The notes: a model not told the origin generated them from the sequence alone. A stretch of 64,000 nt of DNA from Mycobacterium gordonae (GCF_002101675.1 NZ_LQOY01000210.1:1-64000), one strand, 5' to 3'; positions 33,620 through 44,663 are shown, numbered from the stretch's first letter. Translations and numbers: made by a program.

Positions 33620-34231
33620 ATGGCCGGAACCCAGCTGGGCCGCCCTGTCGGCGCAAGTGGCGAGGAGACTCGCCGCCGGATCATCGGCGCGACGATGCGC
33701 TGCGTGGCGCAGGTCGGTTACTCCCGGGCCACGATTCGTGAGATCGCCCGGACGGCCAACGTCACCAGCGCTAGTCTCTACAACTACTTTCCGAACAAGG
33801 CCGAACTGCTCGAAGCCACGGTCAGAGACCGGGCCGACACGGCCGTTCCCCGGCTGCGCAAGGCGGCCGCCGGTCCGGGTCCTGCCGTCGACCGGATCGA
33901 GGCCGTGCTGGACGAATGCGGCGCCTTGATGCGTGAGTACCCCGATCTGGCGGCATTTGAGTGGGCGATCCGGGCGGAGCACTTCGCGAAGTTCGGCGGG
34001 GAAGCCCGGTTCGAGCGGTTCCGCGAGATCATCGAGGGCCTGGTTGAGCAGGCCTGCCGCAACGGTGAGCTCGGAGCTCAGCCCGACCCGCGCGCCACCG
34101 AGGAAGCGATCTACGCGCTCATCTATGGCCTGACGGAGCTGGCCGCGACGCTGCCGGCCGATGACTACCAGGCGGCCTTGAATGCGGCCAAAGTAATGGT
34201 CAGGGGGGAACTCTTCGCCCCGGGAAGCTAG
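33620..34231 (+). CDS. TetR family transcriptional regulator, paralogue B
   Basis: From ATG 33620 the protein is 203 residues (MAGTQLGRPVGASGEETRRRI...). The HTH is at about residues 34-58 (RATIREIARTANVTSASLYNYF). It is a close paralogue of the divergent TetR at 32803-33468, while the C-terminal ligand domains differ more than the HTHs. It is followed by two flavin monooxygenase genes on the same strand, the likely target operon. A longer start at 33581 adds only 13 unmatched residues. Confidence 0.9.
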   Translation: MAGTQLGRPVGASGEETRRRIIGATMRCVAQVGYSRATIREIARTANVTSASLYNYFPNKAELLEATVRDRADTAVPRLRKAAAGPGPAVDRIEAVLDECGALMREYPDLAAFEWAIRAEHFAKFGGEARFERFREIIEGLVEQACRNGELGAQPDPRATEEAIYALIYGLTELAATLPADDYQAALNAAKVMVRGELFAPGS

Positions 34232-34236
34232 CATCT

Positions 34237-34253
34237 GCTTGATGCGATCAAGC
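34237..34253. promoter_or_regulatory. inverted repeat between TetR and monooxygenase genes
   Basis: GCTTGA-TGCGA-TCAAGC (6-base arms, 5-base centre) lies 6 bases after the TetR stop and 36 bases before the monooxygenase start. It could be a weak terminator or an operator for the monooxygenase genes; the sequence does not decide. Confidence 0.4.
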
Positions 34254-34288
34254 GATCGATTATCCAGGCGGGCTCACGGAGGTCGAAG

Positions 34289-36084
<1,796 letters not shown>

Positions 36085-36088
<4 letters not shown>

Positions 36089-37626
36089 AGTACGTCCTCG
36101 GCCGCATCAGGGCGGCCACCCGCCGCCGGCCGTCGCCGAAGGTGGCGATCATCGGCGCGGGGTTCGGCGGCCTGGGTGCGGCAGTGGCGCTGCGCCGCGC
36201 CGGCATCGACGACCTGGTGATCATCGAAGCCGACGACGGTGTGGGGGGCACCTGGCGGCGCAACACCTACCCGGGCGCGGCCTGCGACATCCAGAGCCAT
36301 CTGTACTCGTTTTCGTTCGCGCCCAACAAATCCTGGAGCCGGACCTACGCTCGGCAGCCCGAGATACTGGCCTACCTGGAGTCGGTGGTCGACGATTACG
36401 ACCTCGGCCGCCATCTGATGCTCGACACCCGGCTGCGCTACGCACGCTGGGACGACGATGCCGGGCAGTGGCATCTGCAGCTGGATTGCCGAGCAGGCAC
36501 CCAGCACCTGGTTGTCGACGCCGTCGTCTGTGCCGCTGGGCTTTTCGGTTCGGTGCGGCTTCCCGATATCGCGGGCCTGGCCGACTTCGGCGGCACCGTG
36601 ATGCACACCGCGCAGTGGGATCACGGCGTCGATCTGACGGGTAGACGGCTGGCCGTGATCGGCACCGGTGCCAGCGGCGTGCAGGTCGTTCCCGAACTGG
36701 CCAAGATCGCCGAACACCTCACGGTATTCCAGCGCACACCGCCGTGGATGGTGCCCAAGGAGGACCGGCCCTACAGCGAAACCGAATTGACCAAGTTCCG
36801 CCGCAACCCGCTGGCGGCACGCCGGAAGCGTTGGCAGATCTGGAAATTCCAGCACGACAACACCGCGACGATGGCCGACGACCCGATCGTCGCCGCGCGC
36901 TCTGAATTCGCTACGTCCTTCCTGGAGCGCACCGTGCCCGACGAGCAACTGCGCCGGGCGTTGACGCCGGACTATCCGTTCCGCTGCAAGCGCGTGTTGC
37001 TGGGCGACGATTTCTATCGAGCGCTGCAACGGGACAACGTCACCCTGGTCACCGATCCCATCGAGCGGTTGACTACCACCGCGGTGGTCACCGCGTCGGG
37101 CGTCACGGCCGACGTCGATGCCGTGGTGTTGGCCACCGGATTCGAAACCTCGCACTACCTGTCGGGCATCGAGGTGGTGGGCGCGCGGGGACAGAGCCTG
37201 CACGAGCGGTGGGGCGAAGACCCGAGCGCTTACCTGGGTGTCGCGGTGTCGGGGTTCCCGAACTTCTTCATGCTGTATGGGCCCAACACCAATCAGGGTG
37301 GGAATTCGATCGTCTACATCCTCGAGGCGGGCGCCAGGTTGGTGGCGAGTGCGGTCTCTCGGATCGCGCGTCATGGGGGATATCTCAGTGTGCGCGCGGA
37401 GGCGGAGCGGCGGTACAACGAGCGCCTCTCGGCGGACCTGGAACGCTCCATCTGGACGCAATGCGACAGTTACTTCCGGTCGCCGAGTGGCCGTGTGGTG
37501 ACCCAGTGGCCGTACACCGAGTTGGAGTACGCGCGCCGTACCTGGCGTGTCAAGCCCGGCGATTGGGCGCACGACCGGGTTGTATCGCCGAAAATTGCCG
37601 CGAAGACCCCGACCAACCGGGTCTAA
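36085..37626 (+). CDS. flavin-containing monooxygenase (Baeyer-Villiger type)
   Basis: The 513-residue protein has VAIIGAGFGGLGAAVAL near 20, VGGTWRRNTYPGAACDIQS near 53, the BVMO-type fingerprint FGGTVMHTAQWDH near 171 and a second Rossmann motif VIGTGASGVQVVPELA near 192. It differs from the preceding enzyme (shorter, only moderately similar), so the pair may oxidise successive or different ketones. GTG 36085 overlaps the previous stop. Confidence 0.91.
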
Positions 37627-37629
37627 ACT

Positions 37630-37702
37630 ATCAACTGATTGATTATTTGGTAAAACGCCTCCGGTGACTGGGCGCCGCACATACGATCAATTGATTGGTT
37701 AT
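37630..37702. repeat. AT-rich direct repeat pair upstream of PE_PGRS gene
   Basis: ATCAACTGATTGATTAT (37630-37646) and ATCAATTGATTGGTTAT (37686-37702) match at 15 of 17 positions, 56 bases apart. Both lie in the 96-base gap between the monooxygenase stop and the PE_PGRS start, and are strikingly AT-rich for this genome. They may be paired binding sites or promoter elements of the PE_PGRS gene. Confidence 0.55.
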
Positions 37703-37722
37703 AGCCGTCTGGAAGGTCGCCG

Positions 37723-39471
37723 ATGTCGTACGTTGTCGCAATCCCCGAGATGGTGTCGGCGGCGGCGTCGGAGTTGGCGGGGATCGGGTCAACGCTGGCC
37801 GCCGCGCACACCGCGGCGGCGTCACCGACGACGACGATCCTGGCTGCGGCCGGAGACGAAGTGTCGGCGGCCATCGCCGCGCTGTTCGCCGGTCACGCCC
37901 GGGAGTACCAGGCGCTCAACACCCAGGTCGAGGCCTTTCACCAGGAATTTGTGCGGCTGCTGACGTCCGGGGCGGGCTCGTATGCCGCAGCCGAACTGGC
38001 CAACGTCAACCCGCTCGAACAGGCGCTGAACCTGATCAACGCGCCGACCCGGACACTCGTCGGCCGTCCGCTGATCGGGAACGGCGCCGACGGGGCGGCC
38101 GGCTCCGGTGCCGACGGTGGAGCCGGTGGACTGCTGTACGGCAACGGCGGTAAGGGCGGATCGGGGGCGGCCGGCCAAACCGGCGGCAACGGCGGCAGCG
38201 CCGGGCTGATCGGTAACGGCGGCGCGGGCGGGCAGGGGGGTGCCGGCGTCGATGCCACCCGGCCGGCTCCGGCGGGCGGCCGGGGCGGCAACGGCGGGCT
38301 GCTGGCGGGCAACGGTGGTGCGGGCGGCGTCGGCGGTTCCGGCGCGATCGGTGGTACCGGCGGTGCCGGGGGCAACGCGGGATTGGCCGGCGACGGCGGC
38401 AACGGCGGTACCGGCGGGTCCGGTCAAACGCCGGGTGCGGGTGGCGCGGGCGGCTCCGGGGGCCGGCTCGCCGGCCACGACGGCGCGCAGGGCGCAACGG
38501 GAACCAAGGTCAGCGTCCCCAGCGACCCGGGCACTCCGACCGACCCGGGTACCCCGACCGACCCCGGTACCCCGACCGACCCGGGCAACCCGACCGACCC
38601 CTCTGGCCAGAACGCTGTGGACGCGGCCCGCGACGGCAACATCAGTTCCTCCAACGGTGGAACCATCACCGACGGCAACCTCAAAGAGATCTCCGGCGTC
38701 GACGCCGGGATCAACAACCCGAATGTCTACTGGGTGCACAACGATTCCGGAGACACGGCGCGGATCTTCGCTGTCGACGCCAAGACCGGTCAGACCCTGG
38801 CCACCTACAAGCTCAGTGGCGCCACGGCGAGCGACTGGGAGGACATCGAGGTTGCCAAGGGCCCGGATGGCAAGTCGTACATCTACGTCGGGGACATCGG
38901 GGACAACGGCCTGTCGCGCAGCAGCGTCACCGTCTACCGGGTTCCCGAGCCGATCGTCACCGGCACGGCAAGCAATCCCACCAGCGGCTCGCTGTCGGGA
39001 GTCGAACAGCTCAAGCTTCAATATCCCGACGGGGAGAAAATCAACTCCGAGGCGCTTGCGGTCGACCCGAACACGCACAACCTCGTGGTCGTCGAGAAGA
39101 CCAGCGGCAACGTCTCCCGGGTGTTCGTCGCTCCGGACGCCGGCTGGTCCAGCGCGGGCAGCAGCAGTGCCGCGACGCAGTGGAAGCAGGTTGCCACGCT
39201 TGACATGTCAGACTCTTCGTCGAAGCTGGTAACCGCCGCGGACTTCTCACCGGACGGCTCGCAACTGGCGGTGCGCACGTATCGCGATGTCCTGCTCTGG
39301 GATCGCGCACCGGGAACCAGCGCCTGGTCTCCATTCGACAAGCCGCCGGTCGACGCACCCGCCGTCAGTGAGACACAGGGTGAAGCGATCGCCTTCCACC
39401 CCGACGGTCAGGGCTACGTGACGGTCAGCGAGGGAACCGGCCAAACGTTGCACGAGTTCAACATTCGCTGA
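37723..39471 (+). CDS. PE_PGRS protein with proline linker and C-terminal propeller-like domain
   Basis: The 582-residue protein has a PE domain (1 to about 95), the linker with GRPLIGNGADG near 115, a short PGRS glycine-rich region (about 120-256), a linker of repeated DPGTPT units (about 267-292) and then a non-PGRS domain (about 300-582). That domain has spaced repeats such as NVYWVHNDSGDTARIFAVDA, SYIYVGDIGDNG, NLVVVEKTSGNVSRVFVAP and QLAVRTYRDVLLWDRA, resembling a beta-propeller. The PE domain should direct ESX export, with the propeller-like domain as cargo on the surface. Start ATG 37723. Confidence 0.88.
   Translation: MSYVVAIPEMVSAAASELAGIGSTLAAAHTAAASPTTTILAAAGDEVSAAIAALFAGHAREYQALNTQVEAFHQEFVRLLTSGAGSYAAAELANVNPLEQALNLINAPTRTLVGRPLIGNGADGAAGSGADGGAGGLLYGNGGKGGSGAAGQTGGNGGSAGLIGNGGAGGQGGAGVDATRPAPAGGRGGNGGLLAGNGGAGGVGGSGAIGGTGGAGGNAGLAGDGGNGGTGGSGQTPGAGGAGGSGGRLAGHDGAQGATGTKVSVPSDPGTPTDPGTPTDPGTPTDPGNPTDPSGQNAVDAARDGNISSSNGGTITDGNLKEISGVDAGINNPNVYWVHNDSGDTARIFAVDAKTGQTLATYKLSGATASDWEDIEVAKGPDGKSYIYVGDIGDNGLSRSSVTVYRVPEPIVTGTASNPTSGSLSGVEQLKLQYPDGEKINSEALAVDPNTHNLVVVEKTSGNVSRVFVAPDAGWSSAGSSSAATQWKQVATLDMSDSSSKLVTAADFSPDGSQLAVRTYRDVLLWDRAPGTSAWSPFDKPPVDAPAVSETQGEAIAFHPDGQGYVTVSEGTGQTLHEFNIR
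38524..38595 (+). repeat. 18-base tandem repeat coding the DPGTPT linker
   Basis: Four consecutive 18-base units encode DPGTPT, DPGTPT, DPGTPT and DPGNPT. They lie between the PGRS region and the C-terminal domain of the PE_PGRS gene. The copy number could vary between strains. Confidence 0.8.
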
Positions 39472-39488
39472 TGTTGGTGTAAGCAGGC

Positions 39489-40499
39489 GTGATGAACGCT
39501 TCGCTGCTCACCAGGACAAAGGGCAACAGTCAGCTGGCGGCCCGCCGGCTGGGCGACGTGTTGTGGGCGATCGTGCAGGCCTCTGCCGCCGCCGGACTGG
39601 CCTGGTACATCGCCCACGACCTGCTAGGTCATTCCGATCCCTTCTTCGCGCCGATCACCGCGGCGGTAACACTGTCGGCCAGCAACGTGTTTCACGCTCA
39701 GCGGGTGATCCAGAACATCTGCGGCGTGGCCCTGGGCATCGGCCTGGGCGCCGCGGTACAACTGCTGCTCGGCAGCGAATGGATCGCGATGTCCGGGGCG
39801 GTGTTCCTCGCGCTGTGCATCGCGGTGTTGATCGGTCACGGATTTCTCGGCGAGGGACTGACATTCGCCAACCAGACCGCCGGGTCAGCCGTATTGGTGA
39901 TGGCGATCACCGGCGGTGACCGGCTCTTCGAGCGCCTGCAGGAAGCGATGATCGGCGGCGGTCTGGCCCTGGCGATGAGCCTCGTGCTGTTCCCGGGAAA
40001 CCCGGTGAGGATTCTGCGTGAGGCCCGCGTTGAGGTGTTGCGGGCTCTGGAACACGTTCTCACGCAATCAGATCAGATCCGGCCGGCGGCCGACCGGGTG
40101 CACGAGCGGCTTGACGACCTCATCGAGGCGCGCTATCACGCGCGACTGCTGGCTAGATTCGCACCGCTGCGCCGGAACCTGCGCGCCGCCGTTGAAACCG
40201 CCGATCGGCAGGCCGCGGAAATGACGCTGCTGGCCGGCTCCGTGCTGCACTTGGCCCGCATCGCGGCGCCGGTGCATGGTGGGGCGGGACTGCCCCAACC
40301 CGTGCGGGAGGCAATCGGTGAACTCGCCAGTGGTCTCACTGACATCGAGGGTGACGCCGACGCCGCGAGCGCACACGTGCGGTCCGCCTGCGGATGCACG
40401 GCGTCGTTGGACTCCACCGACGTCGAGGGGATGATGTTGGCCAACGTCGTAAAGGCCTGCGCCGACGACCTGCAGCGGGTCGTCGACCTGCGGCCGTGA
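39489..40499 (+). CDS. FUSC / aromatic-acid-exporter-like integral membrane protein
   Basis: The 336-residue protein has four to six hydrophobic segments in its first 170 residues (IVQASAAAGLAWYIAHDLLG, ICGVALGIGLGAAVQLLLG, AVFLALCIAVLIG, AMIGGGLALAMSLVLF), including the PFFAPITAAVTLS segment typical of FUSC/ArAE proteins, and a helical cytoplasmic C-terminal half. Relatives export aromatic acids or are uncharacterised. Two adjacent starts exist (GTG 39489, ATG 39492). It follows the PE_PGRS stop by 17 bases and may be co-transcribed. Confidence 0.82.
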   Translation: MMNASLLTRTKGNSQLAARRLGDVLWAIVQASAAAGLAWYIAHDLLGHSDPFFAPITAAVTLSASNVFHAQRVIQNICGVALGIGLGAAVQLLLGSEWIAMSGAVFLALCIAVLIGHGFLGEGLTFANQTAGSAVLVMAITGGDRLFERLQEAMIGGGLALAMSLVLFPGNPVRILREARVEVLRALEHVLTQSDQIRPAADRVHERLDDLIEARYHARLLARFAPLRRNLRAAVETADRQAAEMTLLAGSVLHLARIAAPVHGGAGLPQPVREAIGELASGLTDIEGDADAASAHVRSACGCTASLDSTDVEGMMLANVVKACADDLQRVVDLRP

Positions 40500-40601
40500 G
40501 CGCCATGGCCTTATTTTCTGCCTGATTCTCACCGCTGCCTGGCGATGGCCCGATCGCTAGCATCGTCGAATTGCACGTCGAGCGTAGGAGCGGGGATCGC
40601 T

Positions 40602-40763
40602 GTGAGTGGCCGTCTGCGTTGGCTCGGCGGGGTGTCGTGGCTCAACGTCCTCGGTATCGTCGCAATCGCTTTGGCGGGGACCGCGATCGTGGTCAAGAAT
40701 ACGGCGAGCCAGCTTTCACTGCGGCGACGACACCGCCGTCCACCAGCAGGTCGGTGCCGGTAA
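40602..40763 (+). CDS. possible small or truncated membrane protein
   Basis: GTG 40602 is preceded by AGGAG (40586-40590) and a TAGCAT-like -10 region. It opens a 53-residue frame with one clear transmembrane helix (WLNVLGIVAIALAGTAIVV), then an Arg-rich tail that is antisense to the end of the SDR gene (from 40693). The expression signals and helix look real, while the tail looks accidental, so this may be the N-terminal remnant of a membrane protein cut by a rearrangement. Tentative. Confidence 0.4.
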   Translation: MSGRLRWLGGVSWLNVLGIVAIALAGTAIVVKNTASQLSLRRRHRRPPAGRCR

Positions 40764-41520
40764 TAAACGAGGCGTCGCTGCCGAGCAGAAACGCCGTGGC
40801 TGCCGCGATGTCGTCCGGGGTCCCGATGCGCCCGGTGCCGGACATGGCGATCATGGCCCGCATCCCGTCACCCACGGGTGAGTCGAGTTCCTGCTGTCCC
40901 ATCGGGGTGGAGATGATGCCGGGGCTGATCGAGTTGATGCGGGCGCCCTGACGGCCCCAGTGCGCACTGGCCGCGCGAACGCGAAGATGGTTGGCCTGTT
41001 TGGCAACTGGGTAGGCGAAGTTCGGTTCGCTGATCCTGGTCACGAAGTCCAGGGTGAGCAGTTCCTCGGGTGGACTGTGCGCCAGCGCCTTTTCCTGCTC
41101 GGCCGTCAACGGTGGCATGAAGTGCCCCGCCATGCTGGCGATGACAACGCCCGCGCCGCCGGGTGCGATGACATCGCCGAATTCCTGCAGTACCAAGGCA
41201 ACACCGAGTAGGTCGACGGCGAGGATCGCGTCGGCGGAGGCCTGCGCGGGGGAGAGTCCGGCGGTATGGGCCAGCTGAACGACGGGGCCGAGGGAGGCGG
41301 CGAAGGTCGCCAGCGCGCGGACAGACTGGGCCGCGGAGACGTCGACCGGTTGACTCTCGACGTCGTAGCCGTCCGCGGAGAGCGATTCGGCCACCGAGGT
41401 CAGCACCCGTTCGTTGTTGTCAGCCAGCAGCACCGTCTTCGACGAACCCAGCCGCCGGGCAATCGCCTGACCCATGCCGCCGGCGCCGATCACGGTCAGC
41501 ACTTCGCGGTATACCGTCAC
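40693..41520 (-). CDS. SDR family oxidoreductase
   Basis: The 275-residue protein has an atypical N-terminal cofactor motif (LTVIGAGGMGQAIARRLG instead of TGxxxGIG), then a normal SDR body with YPVAKQANH (catalytic Tyr/Lys) near 173 and GTDLLVDGG at the C-terminus. The start is ATG-equivalent at 41520, and the 5' end overlaps the upstream cyclase stop by 4 bases, so both are in one operon. The substrate is unknown. Confidence 0.87.
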   Translation of the reverse strand: MTVYREVLTVIGAGGMGQAIARRLGSSKTVLLADNNERVLTSVAESLSADGYDVESQPVDVSAAQSVRALATFAASLGPVVQLAHTAGLSPAQASADAILAVDLLGVALVLQEFGDVIAPGGAGVVIASMAGHFMPPLTAEQEKALAHSPPEELLTLDFVTRISEPNFAYPVAKQANHLRVRAASAHWGRQGARINSISPGIISTPMGQQELDSPVGDGMRAMIAMSGTGRIGTPDDIAAATAFLLGSDASFITGTDLLVDGGVVAAVKAGSPYS

Positions 41521-44500
41521 TGCATCTCCCTTGCCCAGGCAATATGCCCTTCGAAGCCAAGTGAATTCGCCATCTCACGGTAGCGATGGCGATGATCGCG
41601 GTAATCCTCGTCGTCGCCATGCGCCCTGGCCAGGAGCGCGCGCATCCGAAGCAGCCAGAGTTCATTCATGATGAATCCAGGTTCGGTGGGCTCGGATGCC
41701 AGCCGCTCGACGGCTGCCTGCGCTTCCAGCACGTCGCTAGTCTCACCTCGTTGCAGTAGTGCCCGGACCAGGGTGTCGGTGGCACAGGCGAGCATTGTCA
41801 TGTCGCCGGACGCGTAGTCCGTCTCGACGGCTACCCGGGAAAGTTCGACCGCACCCTCAAGGCCGTACCGGATCCTTTCGCCGGCCTCCCACACGTCGAT
41901 AAAAGTGGCAAGCGACATCATCGAGCGTTCGTGCAGGGCAGCATTGCGGGCCGCGGACATCAAGGGGTGGGCGTCTTCGCGCTCGGGACCCGGATGGGAT
42001 GCTAGGGCGAGACCACGCGCGTATTGAGCGCAAGCCAGCGTGAGGTTGTCGCCCGAGCGTTCCGCGATGTCAAGCATTTCCGCTGTTTCCTGCAGGGCTG
42101 CGTCGTCCGGAAGCCAAGCACCGACGGCGTGCAAGACGTACTTGAACATCGAGATTATCGCTCGCAGTGTCGGGTCGAAGGCTCGAACCAGGGCGGAAGC
42201 CTGGTCGACGTCGGTCCTCCATTCCGGGTTACCGACGAAACATTTGGCACAGCCTTGCAGGAGGGTCGCGGCCGCCAGCGGGGATCCTATGATCAGGTCA
42301 CCTTTCGCCGGGTCTCCCTCCGACAGATCAATCATCTTCTCAGCCAGATCAATTGCGGCCGACAGCTCGCCGTGCTGATACTTCGCGGTGACCGCGCTGT
42401 ACGACAACGCGAGTGTCAGTGTTGGGTCGCCTATCGACTCCAGCAGGTCGACGAGTTCGGCAGCCAGCCGAGATCCTTCGTGGAATCGGGCGTGAACCAA
42501 AGCTGCCGACAGCCACCCGGCCATGCCGGTTGCCAGCGATACCTGATCGCCCGCCGCGGAGGCAAGGGCGCGCAATTCGTCAAACCCGGTGTCCGCCATG
42601 CTGCCACCTGCCATCCAGGCACTGGCACACAAAAGTGTCCGTGGCGCTACCCGCATCGTCGTGGCCGCGTGATCGGCGTCTGCTAGTCGGTCAGCGACGT
42701 CGCGCGCGTGTCGCCAACTGGCCCGCGCGGCTGTGATGTCGCGATGAGTCAGCCAGGTGCCGGCCCGCATGTGCCAGTCGAACGCGGCGCTCAAATCGCC
42801 GGCGGCACTCAGGTGTTCGGCGATGAGCGGAGCGTTTTCGTCAGCCGATTGGCGCTGTTCGATCGCGGCGGCCAGCCTCCGGTGTAGTTCGGCACGGTCA
42901 GATTTCAGCTGTGATTCGTACGCCACTGCCCGGATCAGCGGATGGCGGAAGGCGTATTCCACCTGGGGCGTGAATCCGATCTGGTCGATCAGTTCACCAT
43001 GGACCAGTTCTTCGACGACTGGATCGACGCCGAGCAGCGCGACCAGTTCGGGCGTGAAGCGTGATCCGATAACCGCTGCGGCATTCAAGGTCCGCTTGGC
43101 ACGGCGACTGAGCCGGTCCACCCGCGCCGCGATGGCGGCGTGCAAAGTGGGCGGCAACGTCGCCGCGACTTCGCCGTGCAGCAGATAAGATCCGCGGACC
43201 CCTTCCAGCGCTCCACGCTCAGCGAGGTCACGCACCATCTCCTCCGCGAAAAACGGATTCCCACAGACACGTTCGGCGATAGCGTCGGTCAGAGCGCGCA
43301 CCGATGAGTCGCCGCCGAGCAATTCACCGATCAGGGCAGCTGTCTGGGTCGAATTCAGAGGACGCAAAGCGATCGTCTGAGCGCCCGGCATCGTTGTGAG
43401 CGCACCGCGGTACTCGGGGCGGTAAGTGATCAAGACCAGAGACGCGGTCTGTGGGATCACGGCCAAGAAGTCGGCGAACATCGATTCGCTGGCTTCATCG
43501 ACCCAATGGGCATCCTCGATCACATACATCACCGGCTCCGTACGAGACAGCGATGCCGCATTCACCAGGGCGGTCAGCCTGCGTCGACGTGCATCGGCTT
43601 CGACGCCGGGCGGCTCGATGCCGGGGTCGGCGATGCCCAGCAGGTCATCGAGGAGCATCAGGTCTTCCGGGTCGGCATCCGGGACAAGTTCACGCACCTG
43701 AGCACGCGCAGCCTCGTCGTCCAGCGGACCGATTTCCAGGGCGGCGCGCAGCAGTCCGGTCACAACGTGGAAAGGAATGTCACTGGTATGGGACTCGCAG
43801 TAAGTGGTGAAGACCTTGATGCCACGGACGTGAGCGAGTGCCGCCGCCTCGCGGACGATGCGGCTCTTTCCGATGCCTGGCCCGACGACACCGATGACAC
43901 AACCGATCCCGCTACCAGCTTCGTCAAGGAGACCGGTAATGGTTTGGAGTTCCCAGATGCGTCCGACAAGCTCAGGGTCGGTGCGGACGCGGTGTGCTGT
44001 TGTCGTCGTAATCAGGCGGTGCGCGGGGACGGGGTCAGTCGCGCCCTTGATGCGCACCAGGTCCTGCTCGGCCAGCACGGTGACGTCTCGCACAAGGCGG
44101 GCGGTTGATTCGCTGAGCATCACCCCACCTGGCGGCGCCGCCGATTCCATCCGCTGTGCCATGCCGACCTGCTCGCCGATCGCGGTGTAACCCAAAGCAG
44201 CAGAGCCGACTTCACCGGCGATCACCTGACCCGAGTTCAATCCCACCCGCAACTGCAGGTCGATACCATCCCGGTGCGTGACGTCGGCAGCAAGCCGCGT
44301 TATCGCATCCTGAATCCCGAGCGCGGCCAAGCACGCCCGAAAAGCGTGATCCTCCAACGCGACCGGTGCGCCGAAAACCGCCATGATCCCGTCGCCGGTG
44401 AACTTGTCCACAGTGCCGCCGAATCGTTGCACAACCGCCGCGGCGGCCGTCACGAGCTCGGCCATGATCTCGCGTAACCGCTCCGGGCCCACCGCCGCGG

Positions 44501-44663
44501 CGATATCCATCGAGTGCACCACGTCAGCGAAAAGCACCGTCACGTGCTTGTATTCCGCGGGGGAAGGTAACGCTGCAATCCGCGCTCCGCACTCGTCGCA
44601 GAACTTCGCCGCGGCACGCAACGCGGTGCCGCACGTCACGCACGCGGTCACCGCGTTCGTCAT
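41517..44663 (-). CDS. class III adenylate/guanylate cyclase fused to AAA ATPase and TPR region
   Basis: From ATG 44663 the protein is 1048 residues. Order: a zinc ribbon (Cys8, 11, 22, 25), a class III cyclase domain (about 38-220) with metal Asp47 (LFADVVHSM) and Asp91 (KFTGDGIMAVFG) and GLNSGQVIAGEVG near 141, a P-loop ATPase (Walker A GPGIGKS at 261-267; Walker B YVIEDAHW near 380), and a long helical TPR-like region to the end. It matches the mycobacterial cyclase-STAND family but lacks the C-terminal LuxR HTH that several relatives carry. Probable signal-transduction cyclase whose ATPase senses a ligand. It leads an operon with the SDR. Confidence 0.88.
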   Translation of the reverse strand: MTNAVTACVTCGTALRAAAKFCDECGARIAALPSPAEYKHVTVLFADVVHSMDIAAAVGPERLREIMAELVTAAAAVVQRFGGTVDKFTGDGIMAVFGAPVALEDHAFRACLAALGIQDAITRLAADVTHRDGIDLQLRVGLNSGQVIAGEVGSAALGYTAIGEQVGMAQRMESAAPPGGVMLSESTARLVRDVTVLAEQDLVRIKGATDPVPAHRLITTTTAHRVRTDPELVGRIWELQTITGLLDEAGSGIGCVIGVVGPGIGKSRIVREAAALAHVRGIKVFTTYCESHTSDIPFHVVTGLLRAALEIGPLDDEAARAQVRELVPDADPEDLMLLDDLLGIADPGIEPPGVEADARRRRLTALVNAASLSRTEPVMYVIEDAHWVDEASESMFADFLAVIPQTASLVLITYRPEYRGALTTMPGAQTIALRPLNSTQTAALIGELLGGDSSVRALTDAIAERVCGNPFFAEEMVRDLAERGALEGVRGSYLLHGEVAATLPPTLHAAIAARVDRLSRRAKRTLNAAAVIGSRFTPELVALLGVDPVVEELVHGELIDQIGFTPQVEYAFRHPLIRAVAYESQLKSDRAELHRRLAAAIEQRQSADENAPLIAEHLSAAGDLSAAFDWHMRAGTWLTHRDITAARASWRHARDVADRLADADHAATTMRVAPRTLLCASAWMAGGSMADTGFDELRALASAAGDQVSLATGMAGWLSAALVHARFHEGSRLAAELVDLLESIGDPTLTLALSYSAVTAKYQHGELSAAIDLAEKMIDLSEGDPAKGDLIIGSPLAAATLLQGCAKCFVGNPEWRTDVDQASALVRAFDPTLRAIISMFKYVLHAVGAWLPDDAALQETAEMLDIAERSGDNLTLACAQYARGLALASHPGPEREDAHPLMSAARNAALHERSMMSLATFIDVWEAGERIRYGLEGAVELSRVAVETDYASGDMTMLACATDTLVRALLQRGETSDVLEAQAAVERLASEPTEPGFIMNELWLLRMRALLARAHGDDEDYRDHRHRYREMANSLGFEGHIAWAREMQ

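Noticed and set aside
34206..34233. Third GGGAAC match followed at 15 bases by another heptamer
   Set aside because: The downstream bases read GCTAGCA, not GACGACT, and the site is inside the TetR coding end.
38080..38500. Regular short repeats that might suggest a CRISPR-like or satellite array
   Set aside because: They are in-frame Gly-Gly-X codons of the PGRS region with no constant repeat/spacer pattern.
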